DNA from: Streptomyces sp. SID12488
GTDB taxonomy: Bacteria > Actinomycetota > Actinomycetes > Streptomycetales > Streptomycetaceae
DNA length: 64,000 nt
Reading direction: 5' to 3'
Assembly (NCBI RefSeq): GCF_010548275.1
Contig: NZ_JAAGLT010000001.1
Location: 558,001 to 622,000, forward strand
The position numbers and the translations under genes were made by a program. Positions 9,535-18,471 of the stretch are shown piece by piece. A model generated the notes under the pieces. The model was not told the DNA's origin. It did no database searches and worked only from the letters and a program-made list of their open reading frames with translations. Each line of letters begins with the position of its first letter. The stretch's first letter is position 1.

Positions 9535-10395
9535 TCAGCTCGCGGCGAGATCCCGGTGGACGACCTTGGCCACGCCCTCGATGGTCGTGATGCCGTAGTT
9601 CCAGGTGCTGTTGCCCTGCGTGAGCACCGTGATCGAGTAGTCGTGGCCGCCGCCCTTGAACGTACCCACGCTGTGCACCCGCCAGCCGTTCGTCGCGCGT
9701 TGCAGCCAGCCGTTCTTGACGTGCACCGAGACACCCGAGGGCGCGCCCTTCGGCGTGCCCCAGCGCTGGGACGCGATGACCTGGCTCATCAACAGCTGAA
9801 TGTACGTACGGGAGTTGTCGGTCAGGATCGTGTTGGTGGCGGTGGTGAGGGCAAGGAGCTTCTGCTCGTCGCGGGCGGTGATCTGGGTGAGACCCCAGTA
9901 GCCGTTCGCGCCGGGTTTGGTCTGCGTCATGCCGGCCGCCGCGACGAAGGCCTTGATCTTCGTCAGGCCCAGCTGGTTCCACAGCTTCGTGGTCGACGCG
10001 TTGTCCGACTTGGTGATCATGGCCTTCGCGAGGGTCTTCTCGGTGGCCGTCAGCGCGCGGTTGCGCTTCTGGGCGTCCCAGAGCAGGGTCGCCAGTACGG
10101 TCACCTTGACGACACTGGCGGAGTCGTAGGCGGTCTGCGCCCGGTACTCGCAGGTCGTCTTGGTGGCGCGGTCGTAGACGCCGACGCTGATGGAGCCTCG
10201 CCGGCCGGAGAGGGCGGTGGTGATGTCCCGCTTCAGCTTGGTGGCGAGGGCGGGCTTGGCGGACGTACAACTGACGGCCGCCGCAGCCGCGTCGGCGGGT
10301 GTCGCGGTGGCGACGAGCGACAGCACGGTCGCGGCGCAGACGGCGGCGCCGCCGAGTACGCGGGTGCGCGCGGATCTGGATATGTGGTGAGTCAT
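9535..10395 (-). CDS. Secreted class A beta-lactamase-fold serine hydrolase
   Basis: A 286-residue exported protein with the penicillin-recognising fold. Its signal peptide ends near residue 38 (TPADAAA). The catalytic SxxK box is SVVK (residues 94-97) and SDN is conserved (130-132). The third box is KNG (226-228) where beta-lactamases have KTG, so substrate choice may differ. The class A Glu166 loop is not obvious. It may be a weak beta-lactamase, a DD-peptidase-like enzyme or a non-hydrolysing homologue. It is a single-gene unit divergent from the glycosyltransferase at 10658. Confidence 0.88.
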   Translation of the reverse strand: MTHHISRSARTRVLGGAAVCAATVLSLVATATPADAAAAAVSCTSAKPALATKLKRDITTALSGRRGSISVGVYDRATKTTCEYRAQTAYDSASVVKVTVLATLLWDAQKRNRALTATEKTLAKAMITKSDNASTTKLWNQLGLTKIKAFVAAAGMTQTKPGANGYWGLTQITARDEQKLLALTTATNTILTDNSRTYIQLLMSQVIASQRWGTPKGAPSGVSVHVKNGWLQRATNGWRVHSVGTFKGGGHDYSITVLTQGNSTWNYGITTIEGVAKVVHRDLAAS

Positions 10396-10657
10396 GGAGG
10401 TTTCCCATCCCCGTGAAGGACATCAACGCGCCCCCGGCACGCTGGTGTTCTTCTGACTCACGTACACATGCGAATGGTTGTACGGCGGTCGCACTTTTTT
10501 TCGAGACCCACGTGAGGACCTACTGGAGGACTTGCTTGGAGACTTGGGGGACCTGCTTGGGGAAAGCCCGCACCGCGCGTAACGCACTGTTGCCCTGATT
10601 CACAGCTGGCCCCCAGTCGCGCCACAGCGCGCACCCACCCCCTGTCCGGACGATTCG

Positions 10658-13006
10658 ATGGTGACATCTGCCACCGACCCGAACCCCCACGCCCCGGAGA
10701 CCCCCGCCGCCGCAGATCCCGCGGCCCCCGAGGCTCCACCGGCCCCCGCCGCGTCAAGCATGCCCGGCGCTTCCGAGAAGGCGCCGCGCTGGTCGCTGCC
10801 CGCGCTGGTCGCGATCATGCTGCTGGCCGGGGTCCTGTACTCCTGGAACCTCTCCTCCTCCAGCCTCAACAGCTTCTACAGCGCCGCGATCTACAGCGGT
10901 ACACAGAGCTGGAAGGCCTGGTTCTTCGGCTCGCTCGACGCGGGCAACTTCATCACCGTCGACAAACCACCGTTCGCGATGATGCTCATGGGCCTGTCGT
11001 GCCGCGTCTTCGGCTTCGGGACCTGGCAGATGATGGTGCCCGAGGTCGCGGCCGGTGTCGGCACGATCTGGATCCTGCACTCCTCCGTGAAGCGGGTCTT
11101 CGGGCATGTGGCGGCCACGATCGCCGCGCTCGTCCTCGCGCTCACCCCGATCACCGTCGCGATCAACCGCGACAACAACCCCGACACCATCCTCGTCCTG
11201 CTGATGGTCGGCGGCGCGGCCCTCGCCCTGCGCGCGGTGCACAACGACAAGCTGCTGCCGCTCATCGGCTCCGCGGTCCTCTTCGGGCTCGCCTTCAACA
11301 CCAAGATGCTCCAGGGCTACATCGCCCTGCCCGCCGTCTTCGCCGTTTACGTGTACGCGTCGAAGCTCGGCTGGAAGAAGAAGGTCGTCAACCTGGCCCT
11401 GGCCGCGGTCGCCCTGGCCGTCTCCAGCTTCTGGTGGGCCACGGCGGTCTCGCTCGTCCCGGCCGACGACCGCCCGTACATCGGCGGGTCGACCGACGGC
11501 TCCGCCTGGAACCTGATCATGGGTTACAACGGCCTGGGCCGCGTCCTCGGTGGCGAGGGCAACGGCGGAGGCGGCGGAGGCGGAGGCGGCACCTTCGCCG
11601 GCACCGCGGGCATCGGCCGGATGTTCAACGACATCCTCGGCGGCCAGATCTCCTGGTTGATTCCTTTCGCGTTCCTCGCGCTCGCCGGCGGCCTGGTGCT
11701 GTGCGGACGGGCCCCGCGCACCGACATGACGCGCGCCGCGCTCGTCCTGTGGGGCGGCTGGCTGGCACTGCACTACGTGACCTTCGCCATGGCCGAGGGC
11801 ACCATGCACCCGTACTACACGACCGCGCTCGCCCCCGGCATCGCGGCGCTGACCGGCGCCGGCGGCGTCATGCTGTGGCGCGCCTTCCGCAGCGGTGACG
11901 CCCGCTGGTCCTGGGTTCTGCCGGCCGGCCTCGCGGTCACCGGCGTCTGGGCGGTCGTGGTGCTGCGCCGTGCCACCGGCTGGAACACCTGGCTGTGGCC
12001 GACGATCGCCGTACTCATGGTCCTCGCGATCGCGGGCCTGTTCGTCCTGCGGACCGCGAGCTCCGGTACGAGGGTCCGGCTGCTCGGCGCCTCCGTCGTC
12101 GCGGCGATCGTGGCGGCCCTCGCGGGTCCGACGGCTTACGCAGTCTCGCCCGCCTTCTCCTCTGCCGGCGGCGGCATGAGCGGCACCAACCCGACCGCGG
12201 GTCCGTCGAGCGGCGGCGGCATGGGCGGTCCCGGCGGCGGGGGCGGCCGGGGCGGCTTCGGCGGCGGCAACGGCGGCGGTCCCGGCGGCCAGCAGAGCGG
12301 CCGGGCGAACGGGGAGCTCCCCGGCGGCGGTAACGGCCAGATGCAGCCGGGCGGCGGCAACGGTGAGCTCCCGCAGGGCGGCGGCGCACCCAGTGGCGCA
12401 CCCAGTGGCACGAACGGGGGGTTCCCGGGCGGCGGCACGGCTCCCGGCGGCGGGACCACCGGCCAGAACGGCGGGACCGGTACGGCTTCCGGCGGGACCG
12501 GTACGGCTCCCGGTGGCAGCAGCGGCACGAGCGCCGGCCCCGGCGGCGGTGGCGGCGGAGGTATGGGCGGCAGCGTCAGCAACGAGCTGATCTCGTACCT
12601 GGAGAAGCACCAGGACGGCGCCAAGTGGCTGCTCGCGGTGTCCAACTCGCAGGGCGCCGGCCAGATGATCCTCAGCACCGGCAAGCCCGTCATCTCGATG
12701 TTCGGCTTCACCGGCCAGGACAAGGCGATGACCTTGGCCAGGCTCAAGGAGTTGGTGAAGAAGGGCGAGCTGCACTACATCCAGCTCGGCGGTGGCATGG
12801 GCGGCGGCATGGGTGGCGGCGACCAGGAACTCACCGCCTGGGTGCAGAAGTACGGCACGGCGGTGAAGGAGAGCGAGTACAGCAGCAGCGCGACGACGGG
12901 GTCCTCCAACTCGTCGGACTCGTCCAACTCGGCGGCTGAGGAGAGCAGTTCGAGCACACAGTCCACGTCGACGATCTACCGTCTGGACGCGTCGGACGTC
13001 AGCTGA
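10658..13006 (+). CDS. PMT-like (GT39/ArnT type) membrane glycosyltransferase
   Basis: A 782-residue polytopic protein of the dolichyl-phosphate-mannose/ArnT-like superfamily, which moves a sugar from a polyprenyl-phosphate carrier on the outer face of the membrane. It begins with a Pro/Ala-rich cytoplasmic tail and then a hydrophobic helix (LVAIMLLAGVLYSWNL). The first outer loop holds FITVDKPPFAMMLMGL, where the VDKPP motif contains the expected acidic residue. It has about a dozen further hydrophobic helices. A poly-Gly loop near residue 300, a very Gly-rich linker (about 505-637) and a C-terminal globular part (SNELISYLEKH onward) ending in a Ser-rich tail follow. The start lacks a clear ribosome site. 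A strong terminator follows. Confidence 0.9.
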   Translation: MVTSATDPNPHAPETPAAADPAAPEAPPAPAASSMPGASEKAPRWSLPALVAIMLLAGVLYSWNLSSSSLNSFYSAAIYSGTQSWKAWFFGSLDAGNFITVDKPPFAMMLMGLSCRVFGFGTWQMMVPEVAAGVGTIWILHSSVKRVFGHVAATIAALVLALTPITVAINRDNNPDTILVLLMVGGAALALRAVHNDKLLPLIGSAVLFGLAFNTKMLQGYIALPAVFAVYVYASKLGWKKKVVNLALAAVALAVSSFWWATAVSLVPADDRPYIGGSTDGSAWNLIMGYNGLGRVLGGEGNGGGGGGGGGTFAGTAGIGRMFNDILGGQISWLIPFAFLALAGGLVLCGRAPRTDMTRAALVLWGGWLALHYVTFAMAEGTMHPYYTTALAPGIAALTGAGGVMLWRAFRSGDARWSWVLPAGLAVTGVWAVVVLRRATGWNTWLWPTIAVLMVLAIAGLFVLRTASSGTRVRLLGASVVAAIVAALAGPTAYAVSPAFSSAGGGMSGTNPTAGPSSGGGMGGPGGGGGRGGFGGGNGGGPGGQQSGRANGELPGGGNGQMQPGGGNGELPQGGGAPSGAPSGTNGGFPGGGTAPGGGTTGQNGGTGTASGGTGTAPGGSSGTSAGPGGGGGGGMGGSVSNELISYLEKHQDGAKWLLAVSNSQGAGQMILSTGKPVISMFGFTGQDKAMTLARLKELVKKGELHYIQLGGGMGGGMGGGDQELTAWVQKYGTAVKESEYSSSATTGSSNSSDSSNSAAEESSSSTQSTSTIYRLDASDVS

Positions 13007-13031
13007 GCCCGACCGGCACCGGTTGACACCG

Positions 13032-13067
13032 CGTGGCCCCCGACCGGAACGCCGGTCGGGGGCCACG
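13032..13067. terminator. Rho-independent-like terminator
   Basis: A perfect 16-base-pair stem with a 4-base loop (AACG) begins 25 bases after the glycosyltransferase stop. No long T-run follows, as is usual in Streptomyces. Confidence 0.85.
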
Positions 13068-13260
13068 CCCGTTTCCAGACCGCCTCATGACCTCTCCTTG
13101 GCCCTACGCGGGCTCTACGCGCGTCAAATCGAGCCGAAATCAGCCGAGTTGCCGGTTCACGTCATGCAACGGACACGCGTAGTTCATTGCCGGAAACGCA
13201 TGTCCATGTCACGCTCCCGAATGTCTCCTCCATTCGACACGCGTAGAACGGACACCCCCG

Positions 13261-14070
13261 ATGCCCGCGACGCTGATACGCACCCGCCGCTGGAAGACCG
13301 TGGCACTCGCCACGTCGACCGTTCTGGCGGCCCTCGCCATCCCCACGATGACCGCGACTCCGGCCGGCGCGACGACGACCGCGTACGACGCCACGTACTA
13401 CAAGAACGCGGTCGGCAAGACCGGTACGACGCTCAAGTCCTCGCTGCACACGATCATCAGCAGCCAGACGAAGATCTCGTACTCCGCGGTCTGGAACGCG
13501 CTCAAGGTCACCGACCAGGACCCGAACAACAGCAGCAACGTGATCCTGCTGTACAGCGGTGTCTCGCGCAGCAAGACCCTCAACGGCGGCGACGTCGGCG
13601 ACTGGAACCGCGAGCACACCTGGGCCAAGTCGCACGGCGACTTCGGCGAGGCGACCGGCCCCGGCACGGACCTGCACCACCTGCGTCCCGCGGACGTCCA
13701 GGTCAACAGCATCCGCGGCAACCTGGACTTCGACAACGGCGGCAGCGCCGTCACCAACGGCGGCGGCAGCACCGTCGACTCCGACTCCTTCGCGCCGCGC
13801 GCCGCGGACCGGGGCGACGTGGCCCGCATGATCCTCTACATGGCCGTGCGCTACGAGGGTGACGACGGCTGGGCCGACCTGGAGCCCAACGAGAAGGTCG
13901 GCAACGGCAGCAACCCGTACATGGGCAAGCTCTCCGTACTCAAGGCGTGGAACGAGGCGGACCCGCCCAGCGCCTTCGAGGAGAAGCGCAACCAGGCGAT
14001 CTACGACACGTACCAGCACAACCGCAACCCGTTCATCGACCACCCCGAGTGGGTCGAGGCGATCTGGTAG
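13261..14070 (+). CDS. Secreted endonuclease I family nuclease
   Basis: A 269-residue exported nuclease of the endonuclease I (EndA/NucM, beta-beta-alpha-metal) family, likely degrading extracellular DNA and RNA for nutrient recovery. The signal peptide runs to about residue 37 (TPAGA). The active-site segment NREHTWAKSHG (116-126) carries the general-base His, and DLHHLRPADVQVNSIRGN (137-154) supplies metal ligands. FAPRAADRGDVARMILYMAVRY and the DTYQHNRNPFIDHPEWVE ending are also family-typical. A terminator hairpin lies 28 bases after the stop. It is monocistronic. Confidence 0.94.
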   Translation: MPATLIRTRRWKTVALATSTVLAALAIPTMTATPAGATTTAYDATYYKNAVGKTGTTLKSSLHTIISSQTKISYSAVWNALKVTDQDPNNSSNVILLYSGVSRSKTLNGGDVGDWNREHTWAKSHGDFGEATGPGTDLHHLRPADVQVNSIRGNLDFDNGGSAVTNGGGSTVDSDSFAPRAADRGDVARMILYMAVRYEGDDGWADLEPNEKVGNGSNPYMGKLSVLKAWNEADPPSAFEEKRNQAIYDTYQHNRNPFIDHPEWVEAIW

Positions 14071-14097
14071 CCGGTCCGGCGACGGACACATGCCGCG

Positions 14098-14132
14098 CCC
14101 TGAACTCCCCCTGATCTACGGGGAGTTCAGGG
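14098..14132. terminator. Bidirectional terminator hairpin
   Basis: A perfect 13-base-pair stem with a 9-base loop lies between the convergent endonuclease and DUF6585-like genes. A T-rich stretch follows on the + strand. Confidence 0.85.
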
Positions 14133-14138
14133 CTTCTG

Positions 14139-14882
14139 CTATTTCCGGCCGAGGTTTCCGGCGATGGTCAGGAAGAGCAGGAGATTCGCGACACCACTGA
14201 CCGCGACGTTGGACCAGGGGGGACCGGACTCGCCGGCCTTCATGATGTGGACGCGGCCTCCCTTGACGTCGATCTCCTGGACTTCGGACCACGGAAGAAC
14301 ACGTTTCCCGGTACCGGTCACGCCGTTGCGGGAGACCGAGAGAGCGCCGAAGTCGACCGTCCCGCCCTCCAGCACCGCTTCCAGGACCGTCTGCCCCTGG
14401 GCACGGAGTACCGCCTCCTGCATCCACGGACCCCAGGTCTCAGGTCTCTCGTAGAACTCGGTGACCTCGGCGCCGCCGAAGCTCGGGGCGGCCACGGAGT
14501 AGACGTACTTGGCGGGGGTGGGGGCGCCGTTGACGAACAGTTGGGTGATGTCCTGGTAGATCCTCGCGGAGTCCCAGCGGAAGGCGGTCATCCCGTCCCC
14601 GAACTGCGGTTGCACGATCATCCCGTGCTCGAACAGGTGCAGGCGCTTGGCGGCCTGCTTCCTGCTGAAGTTGGGGAAGCGCCGCAGCCACCAGAAGCAC
14701 AGCACCCCGGGAACCAGGAAGAACGCCGAGAACACGAAGAGCATGTTGAGGTAGACGAGGAACATCAGCGCGCCGAGCCGCTTGGGAGCGAACGAGCCCT
14801 CAAGCGCCCCGAGTTGATGACGCGCGGCCAGTGCGGCGACCTCGGGCGACGGGGACGCGGGCGTGGGTGTGGGTGTGGTCAT
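14139..14882 (-). CDS. Membrane protein resembling DUF6585 family
   Basis: A 247-residue protein with two hydrophobic segments near the N-terminus (LGALMFLVYLNMLFVFSAFF, VPGVLCFWWL) and a third at the C-terminus (VSGVANLLLFLTIAGNL). The soluble middle part reads like DUF6585 proteins: LHLFEHGMIVQPQ, AFRWDSARIYQDITQLFVNG, GGTVDFGALSVSRNGV, LPWSEVQEIDVKGGRVHI. No function is known for the family. The ATG at 14882 is preceded by GAGG at good spacing; a GTG five codons upstream is not. Confidence 0.8.
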   Translation of the reverse strand: MTTPTPTPASPSPEVAALAARHQLGALEGSFAPKRLGALMFLVYLNMLFVFSAFFLVPGVLCFWWLRRFPNFSRKQAAKRLHLFEHGMIVQPQFGDGMTAFRWDSARIYQDITQLFVNGAPTPAKYVYSVAAPSFGGAEVTEFYERPETWGPWMQEAVLRAQGQTVLEAVLEGGTVDFGALSVSRNGVTGTGKRVLPWSEVQEIDVKGGRVHIMKAGESGPPWSNVAVSGVANLLLFLTIAGNLGRK

Positions 14883-14922
14883 GGGCCTCTGCTTCACGAA
14901 GGAGTGACGGGGATCGGGCGAG

Positions 14923-16053
14923 CTACTGCCTTGTCCGGGCGACGAGTTCAGCGAGCAGTTGGGTACGAGGGACCATCGTTGCGATCATGACATGCTCGGT
15001 GTCCGCATGGGCACCCCTGCCGACGCCACCAAGACCGTCCAGCGTCGGACAGCCCACGGCAGCCGTGTAGTTGCCGTCCGAGGCGCCGCCGACGGCGACC
15101 CCACGCAGCGGTTCCTGACCCAGGTCCGACGCGATGCGGGAGGCCAGGGCGAACAGTCCGGCGGACGAACCGGACTCCATGGGCGGCCGTTTCCTCCCGC
15201 CCAGTACGGTCAGCCGGGCGCCCGGTGTCCGGGCGGTGAGCCCGCGCATGAGCTCGTCGGTACGGTCCTGCGCCGCCAGGGTCGGTACGCGTACGTCCAC
15301 CGCGATCTTCGCCAGCGCGGGCACGGTGTTGAGCGTGCTGCCGGCCGACATCAGGGTGGGCGTGACGGTCGTGGCTCCCAGAACCGAAGGGGTTCCACCG
15401 ACGACTCCGTCGGCATCGAGCGAGGCCCCGAGACCGGCGATGGCCAGCACCTGGTGAGCGGCCTCGACCGCGGCGTTGATCCCCCGGTGCGGTTCCAGTC
15501 CCGCGTGGGCGGCCTTGCCGTGCACCACGACCTCGTACCGTGAGGTGCCCTTGCGGGCGGTCTTGAGTGCGCCCGTCTCGTCCGCGGACGCCTCCAGTAC
15601 AAAAGAGGCGGCGAGACCGCGCGCGGTGTCCTCGATCAGTTCCCGAGAGGTAGGGGAACCTACCTCCTCGTCCCCGGTGACCAGCACGCACACACCTTCC
15701 CGGGACGGCAGCGACGCCAGCGCGTGGAACATCTGCACCAGCCCGGCCTTCATGTCCAGGACCCCAGGGCCACGGGCGATCCCACCGGCCACCGACCAGG
15801 GGTGGGTCTCCAGCGAACCCCCGGGCCACACCGTGTCATGGTGCCCCACCAGCAGCACACGCGGTGTGCCGAAGGTCCACCGCAGGTGGGTCACACCGTC
15901 GACCACGATCGTCTCCGGCACCGCGCCCAGCAGGCGCGCGCCGAGGGCGCCGACCACCTGGGCGCTACGGGCCACGGCGGCATGGTCGGCGGAGAAGGAC
16001 TCACAGACGACGAGTTCCTCAAGATCGGTGAGCATCGCGGGCAGAGCGATCAC
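14923..16053 (-). CDS. M20 family metallopeptidase (CPG2-like)
   Basis: A 376-residue cytoplasmic zinc peptidase or amidohydrolase of the M20A/glutamate carboxypeptidase type. The metal and catalytic residues appear in order: VGHHDTVWPGG (His, and catalytic Asp), GVLDMKAG (bridging Asp), VTGDEEVGS (Glu-Glu), LEASADETGAL (Glu ligand) and GRGAHADTEHV (His). A dimerisation domain lies between (RYEVVVHGKAAHAGLEPHRG). It likely removes an acidic or acyl amino acid from a small peptide or acylated substrate. It is transcribed divergently from the LysR gene at 16186, its probable regulator, across a region with nested inverted repeats. Confidence 0.94.
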   Translation of the reverse strand: MIALPAMLTDLEELVVCESFSADHAAVARSAQVVGALGARLLGAVPETIVVDGVTHLRWTFGTPRVLLVGHHDTVWPGGSLETHPWSVAGGIARGPGVLDMKAGLVQMFHALASLPSREGVCVLVTGDEEVGSPTSRELIEDTARGLAASFVLEASADETGALKTARKGTSRYEVVVHGKAAHAGLEPHRGINAAVEAAHQVLAIAGLGASLDADGVVGGTPSVLGATTVTPTLMSAGSTLNTVPALAKIAVDVRVPTLAAQDRTDELMRGLTARTPGARLTVLGGRKRPPMESGSSAGLFALASRIASDLGQEPLRGVAVGGASDGNYTAAVGCPTLDGLGGVGRGAHADTEHVMIATMVPRTQLLAELVARTRQ

Positions 16054-16122
16054 GTTTCCCCCTCGGGTCGCGGACTCCGGACTGCGGATCGGCGATGTGA
16101 TGAGACGTTACGAAGGGGCATG

Positions 16123-16172
16123 ACATTCCACCAGCGACCAGATTGCATGGAACCCATGCACTGAAGGAATGT
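16123..16172. promoter_or_regulatory. Nested inverted repeats, candidate LysR operator
   Basis: The outer arms ACATTCC (16123-16129) and GGAATGT (16166-16172) enclose an inner palindrome TGCATGG-AAC-CCATGCA (16144-16160). All are exact. They lie between the divergent M20 peptidase and LysR genes, where LysR regulators normally bind. Confidence 0.6.
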
Positions 16173-16185
16173 GAGCGGAGGGGAC

Positions 16186-17130
16186 GTGTTCGAGACCGAC
16201 GCGCTGCGTCTGCTGGTGACCGTGGCCGACACGGGGTCGTTCACCGCTGCGGCGATCCAGCTCAACTACACGCAGTCCGCGGTGTCCCGGCGGATCGCCA
16301 CCCTCGAACAGCAGGCAGGCGGCCCGCTCTTCGAACGGCTCCCACGTGGCGTACGCCTGAATCCCGCCGGCCGGGCACTGCACCGTCACGCCATGGACGT
16401 ACTGGAACGTCTGTCGAGGGCGGAGCAGGAGCTGACCGTGATCCACGCGGGCCAGGGCGGGATGCTCCGCGTGGGAGCTTTCGCGACCGCCAACATCTCA
16501 CTGGTACCGGCCGCCCTGCGGGAGTTCGGACGGGCCAGACCGGACGTGGAGATCGTCGCCGTGGAAGGCCGGAGTACGACACTGATGGACCGCCTCGCGG
16601 AGGGCGCGCTCGACCTGGCCGTGGTCAGCGACTACCCCTCCGGCCTCCCCTCGGCCGACGGCACCACGACGACCGCACTGCTGGAGGACGAGCTGTTCGT
16701 CGCCCTCCACCGCGAACACCCCCTGGCCGAAGCCGAGTCGATCGACCTGCGCGATCTGCGCGACGAGGCCTGGCTCCAGGACGCGTACGGCGACCGCCCC
16801 ACGATGCTCGCGGACGCCTGCGCCCGGGCCGGCTTCACCCCACGCAAGATCATCAGAATCGCGGAGTGGACCGGCAAGTTCGGCTACGTCGCCGCCGGCC
16901 TGGGCGTGGCACTCGTCCCGTCGCTGGCCACCTGGGCGATCCCACCCGAACTGACCCTGTGCCGCGTCGCCGACCCGCCCCTACGCCGAACGGTCCACAT
17001 GGCACTGCCCGTTGCACCGCTGCCGGCGGCGCTGAAACTGGGGGACCTGCTGCGTGCCACCGCAGTGGGGGACCTACTGCGGTGGCACCGCGGGCTGAAC
17101 CGTCCTGCGCCTCGGCCGGGCAGGAAATGA
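16186..17130 (+). CDS. LysR family transcriptional regulator
   Basis: A protein of about 314 residues with an N-terminal winged HTH (LRLLVTVADTGSFTAAAIQL, then QSAVSRRIATLEQ) and a periplasmic-binding-type effector domain (MLRVGAFATANISLVPAAL, LDLAVVSDYP, AGLGVALVPSLA). The GTG at 16186 has GGAGGGG directly upstream and is preferred. A GTG at 16171 would put the start inside the outer operator arm and has its AAGGA only two bases away. It is divergent from the M20 peptidase and most likely controls it. Confidence 0.93.
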   Translation: MFETDALRLLVTVADTGSFTAAAIQLNYTQSAVSRRIATLEQQAGGPLFERLPRGVRLNPAGRALHRHAMDVLERLSRAEQELTVIHAGQGGMLRVGAFATANISLVPAALREFGRARPDVEIVAVEGRSTTLMDRLAEGALDLAVVSDYPSGLPSADGTTTTALLEDELFVALHREHPLAEAESIDLRDLRDEAWLQDAYGDRPTMLADACARAGFTPRKIIRIAEWTGKFGYVAAGLGVALVPSLATWAIPPELTLCRVADPPLRRTVHMALPVAPLPAALKLGDLLRATAVGDLLRWHRGLNRPAPRPGRK

Positions 17131-17240
17131 CAGCGCGGGCGCGCCCGATAGACCGGGCACACCCGCTACCGCCGCACCCCTGCCGACCGCGACCGACCAC
17201 ACGGTGGTGGCGAGTCGGCCGGAGCGCTGGGACCTGCCTG

Positions 17241-17885
17241 CTAGACCTTCTGCAGGTGCAGCTGCATCTGGCAGCCGCCGGAGCGTCCGTCGGTGTCGAT
17301 GCCGATGGTCACCGGGGTGCCCTCGAACGCCGTGTGGTTCTGGTTCGAGGGCAGGGCGTTCCCACACTGGCTGCCGTCACCGTCCGCGAAGTACCGCACT
17401 TCGAGGATGACGTCCGAGCGGCCCGAGACGGTGAAGGTGAGATTGCAGCCGCCCGACCTGCCGTCGGTGTCGACCCGGATCTGGGGCCCGAAGGTCCGGA
17501 ACCGCTGGATCGGCATCTGAAACGTGCCCGGGTTCCCGCACTGTCCCGCGTCACCGTTGGAAGTGACCTGGAAGCCGTAGCTGATGGACACGCCTCGGAG
17601 CGTATTGTCCGGGTCGAAGATGCCGAAGGACAGCTGACAGCCGCCCGAGCGGCTGTCAGTGTCGAACCGGATCGCTTTGGTGAAGTCCGGATCCTTGGCC
17701 CACTGCTGCCCTGCCAGCCCGCCGCACTGCCCGGCATCGCCGTCCGGGTTGAACCGGATGCCGATCTCCGCCGGGACAGCGGTCGCGGTGCTCTCCGATG
17801 CCTGCGCCGCCGTACCGGACAGACCGGCGATGAGCGCGCCGGCCGCGAGTACACCGGAGAGCGCTCTCAGGCGTGAGTTCCTCAT
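17241..17885 (-). CDS. Secreted triple-repeat, cysteine-paired protein
   Basis: A 214-residue exported protein with three copies of one unit of about 50-60 residues. Each unit has a G-D-(A/G)-(G/S)-Q-C-G element followed by a D-T-D-x-R-S-G-G-C-x-(L/M) element. The mature chain thus holds six evenly placed cysteines, probably one disulphide per repeat. The signal peptide (LRALSGVLAAGALIAGLSG) ends near AQA. The start at 17885 has a GGGAGGGG ribosome site; the 47-codon extension in front of it does not look like protein. I cannot name the family. Repeated Asp/Gly/Arg motifs suggest a small beta-fold that binds metal or carbohydrate, but that is a guess. Confidence 0.82.
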   Translation of the reverse strand: MRNSRLRALSGVLAAGALIAGLSGTAAQASESTATAVPAEIGIRFNPDGDAGQCGGLAGQQWAKDPDFTKAIRFDTDSRSGGCQLSFGIFDPDNTLRGVSISYGFQVTSNGDAGQCGNPGTFQMPIQRFRTFGPQIRVDTDGRSGGCNLTFTVSGRSDVILEVRYFADGDGSQCGNALPSNQNHTAFEGTPVTIGIDTDGRSGGCQMQLHLQKV

Positions 17886-18471
17886 ACTGTTTCCCCTCCC
17901 AGGGCATCGTGGGCACACGTCGGCCACGAAGTGGCGTGAGTGAACGCGATGACCGCGTGAACCTCGGCGGCGCCTGGTCAGTGGCGCCGCGTTTCCTGCG
18001 TTGCGTTGCGGTTCAGGACGTAACAAGAGCCCCCGTTGCCGCGCGGACTCAGTATGGGGGATCTAAGGCCAGAGCCGCACTGACGGTAACTGGCCAATCT
18101 GCGGAGCGTGAGTACCGAACGGGCAAAACCGGTCACCCGGTACGTCTTCCCTGCGGCGTACCGGCAGCTCAGAGCCCACAGGTGATGCACAGCCAATTTC
18201 CGCACGGCGAGCCATATTCATCCGGCACAGTCCACCAACCGCCCGAAGAGGGAGAGGGAAAGGGCTTGCATTGATCTTGACGCCCCGACCTGGCGGACCC
18301 ATGGTCCAGACGACCGCGTTCGGCCTCAACTGCCGCTACAGGTAAGCGAGTTCACTGGATACGCGCGCGAGTCGACCGACTCGTACGCCGTGCCCCAGCG
18401 TCCCCGGGGAGGGTGCGTCCGGACTGAATCGCAGGCACGGGAGCCAGTGATCCAAGAAGCCGTTCCGGGTG
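17886..18471. other. Intergenic stretch, no gene supported
   Basis: This stretch of 586 bases, of somewhat lower GC content, lies between the start of the triple-repeat gene and the stop of the ferritin-like gene. Short frames on both strands lack ribosome sites and third-position bias. I see no repeat or RNA gene. Only the promoter of the triple-repeat gene is expected here. Confidence 0.5.

Noticed and set aside
12170..12570. Tandem GC-rich repeats as a CRISPR or satellite array
   Set aside because: They are Gly/Pro/Gln codons of the glycosyltransferase linker, in frame and without regular spacers.
17886..18471. Hidden small gene or RNA in the long gap
   Set aside because: Frames lack ribosome sites and third-position bias, and no convincing structured element was found.
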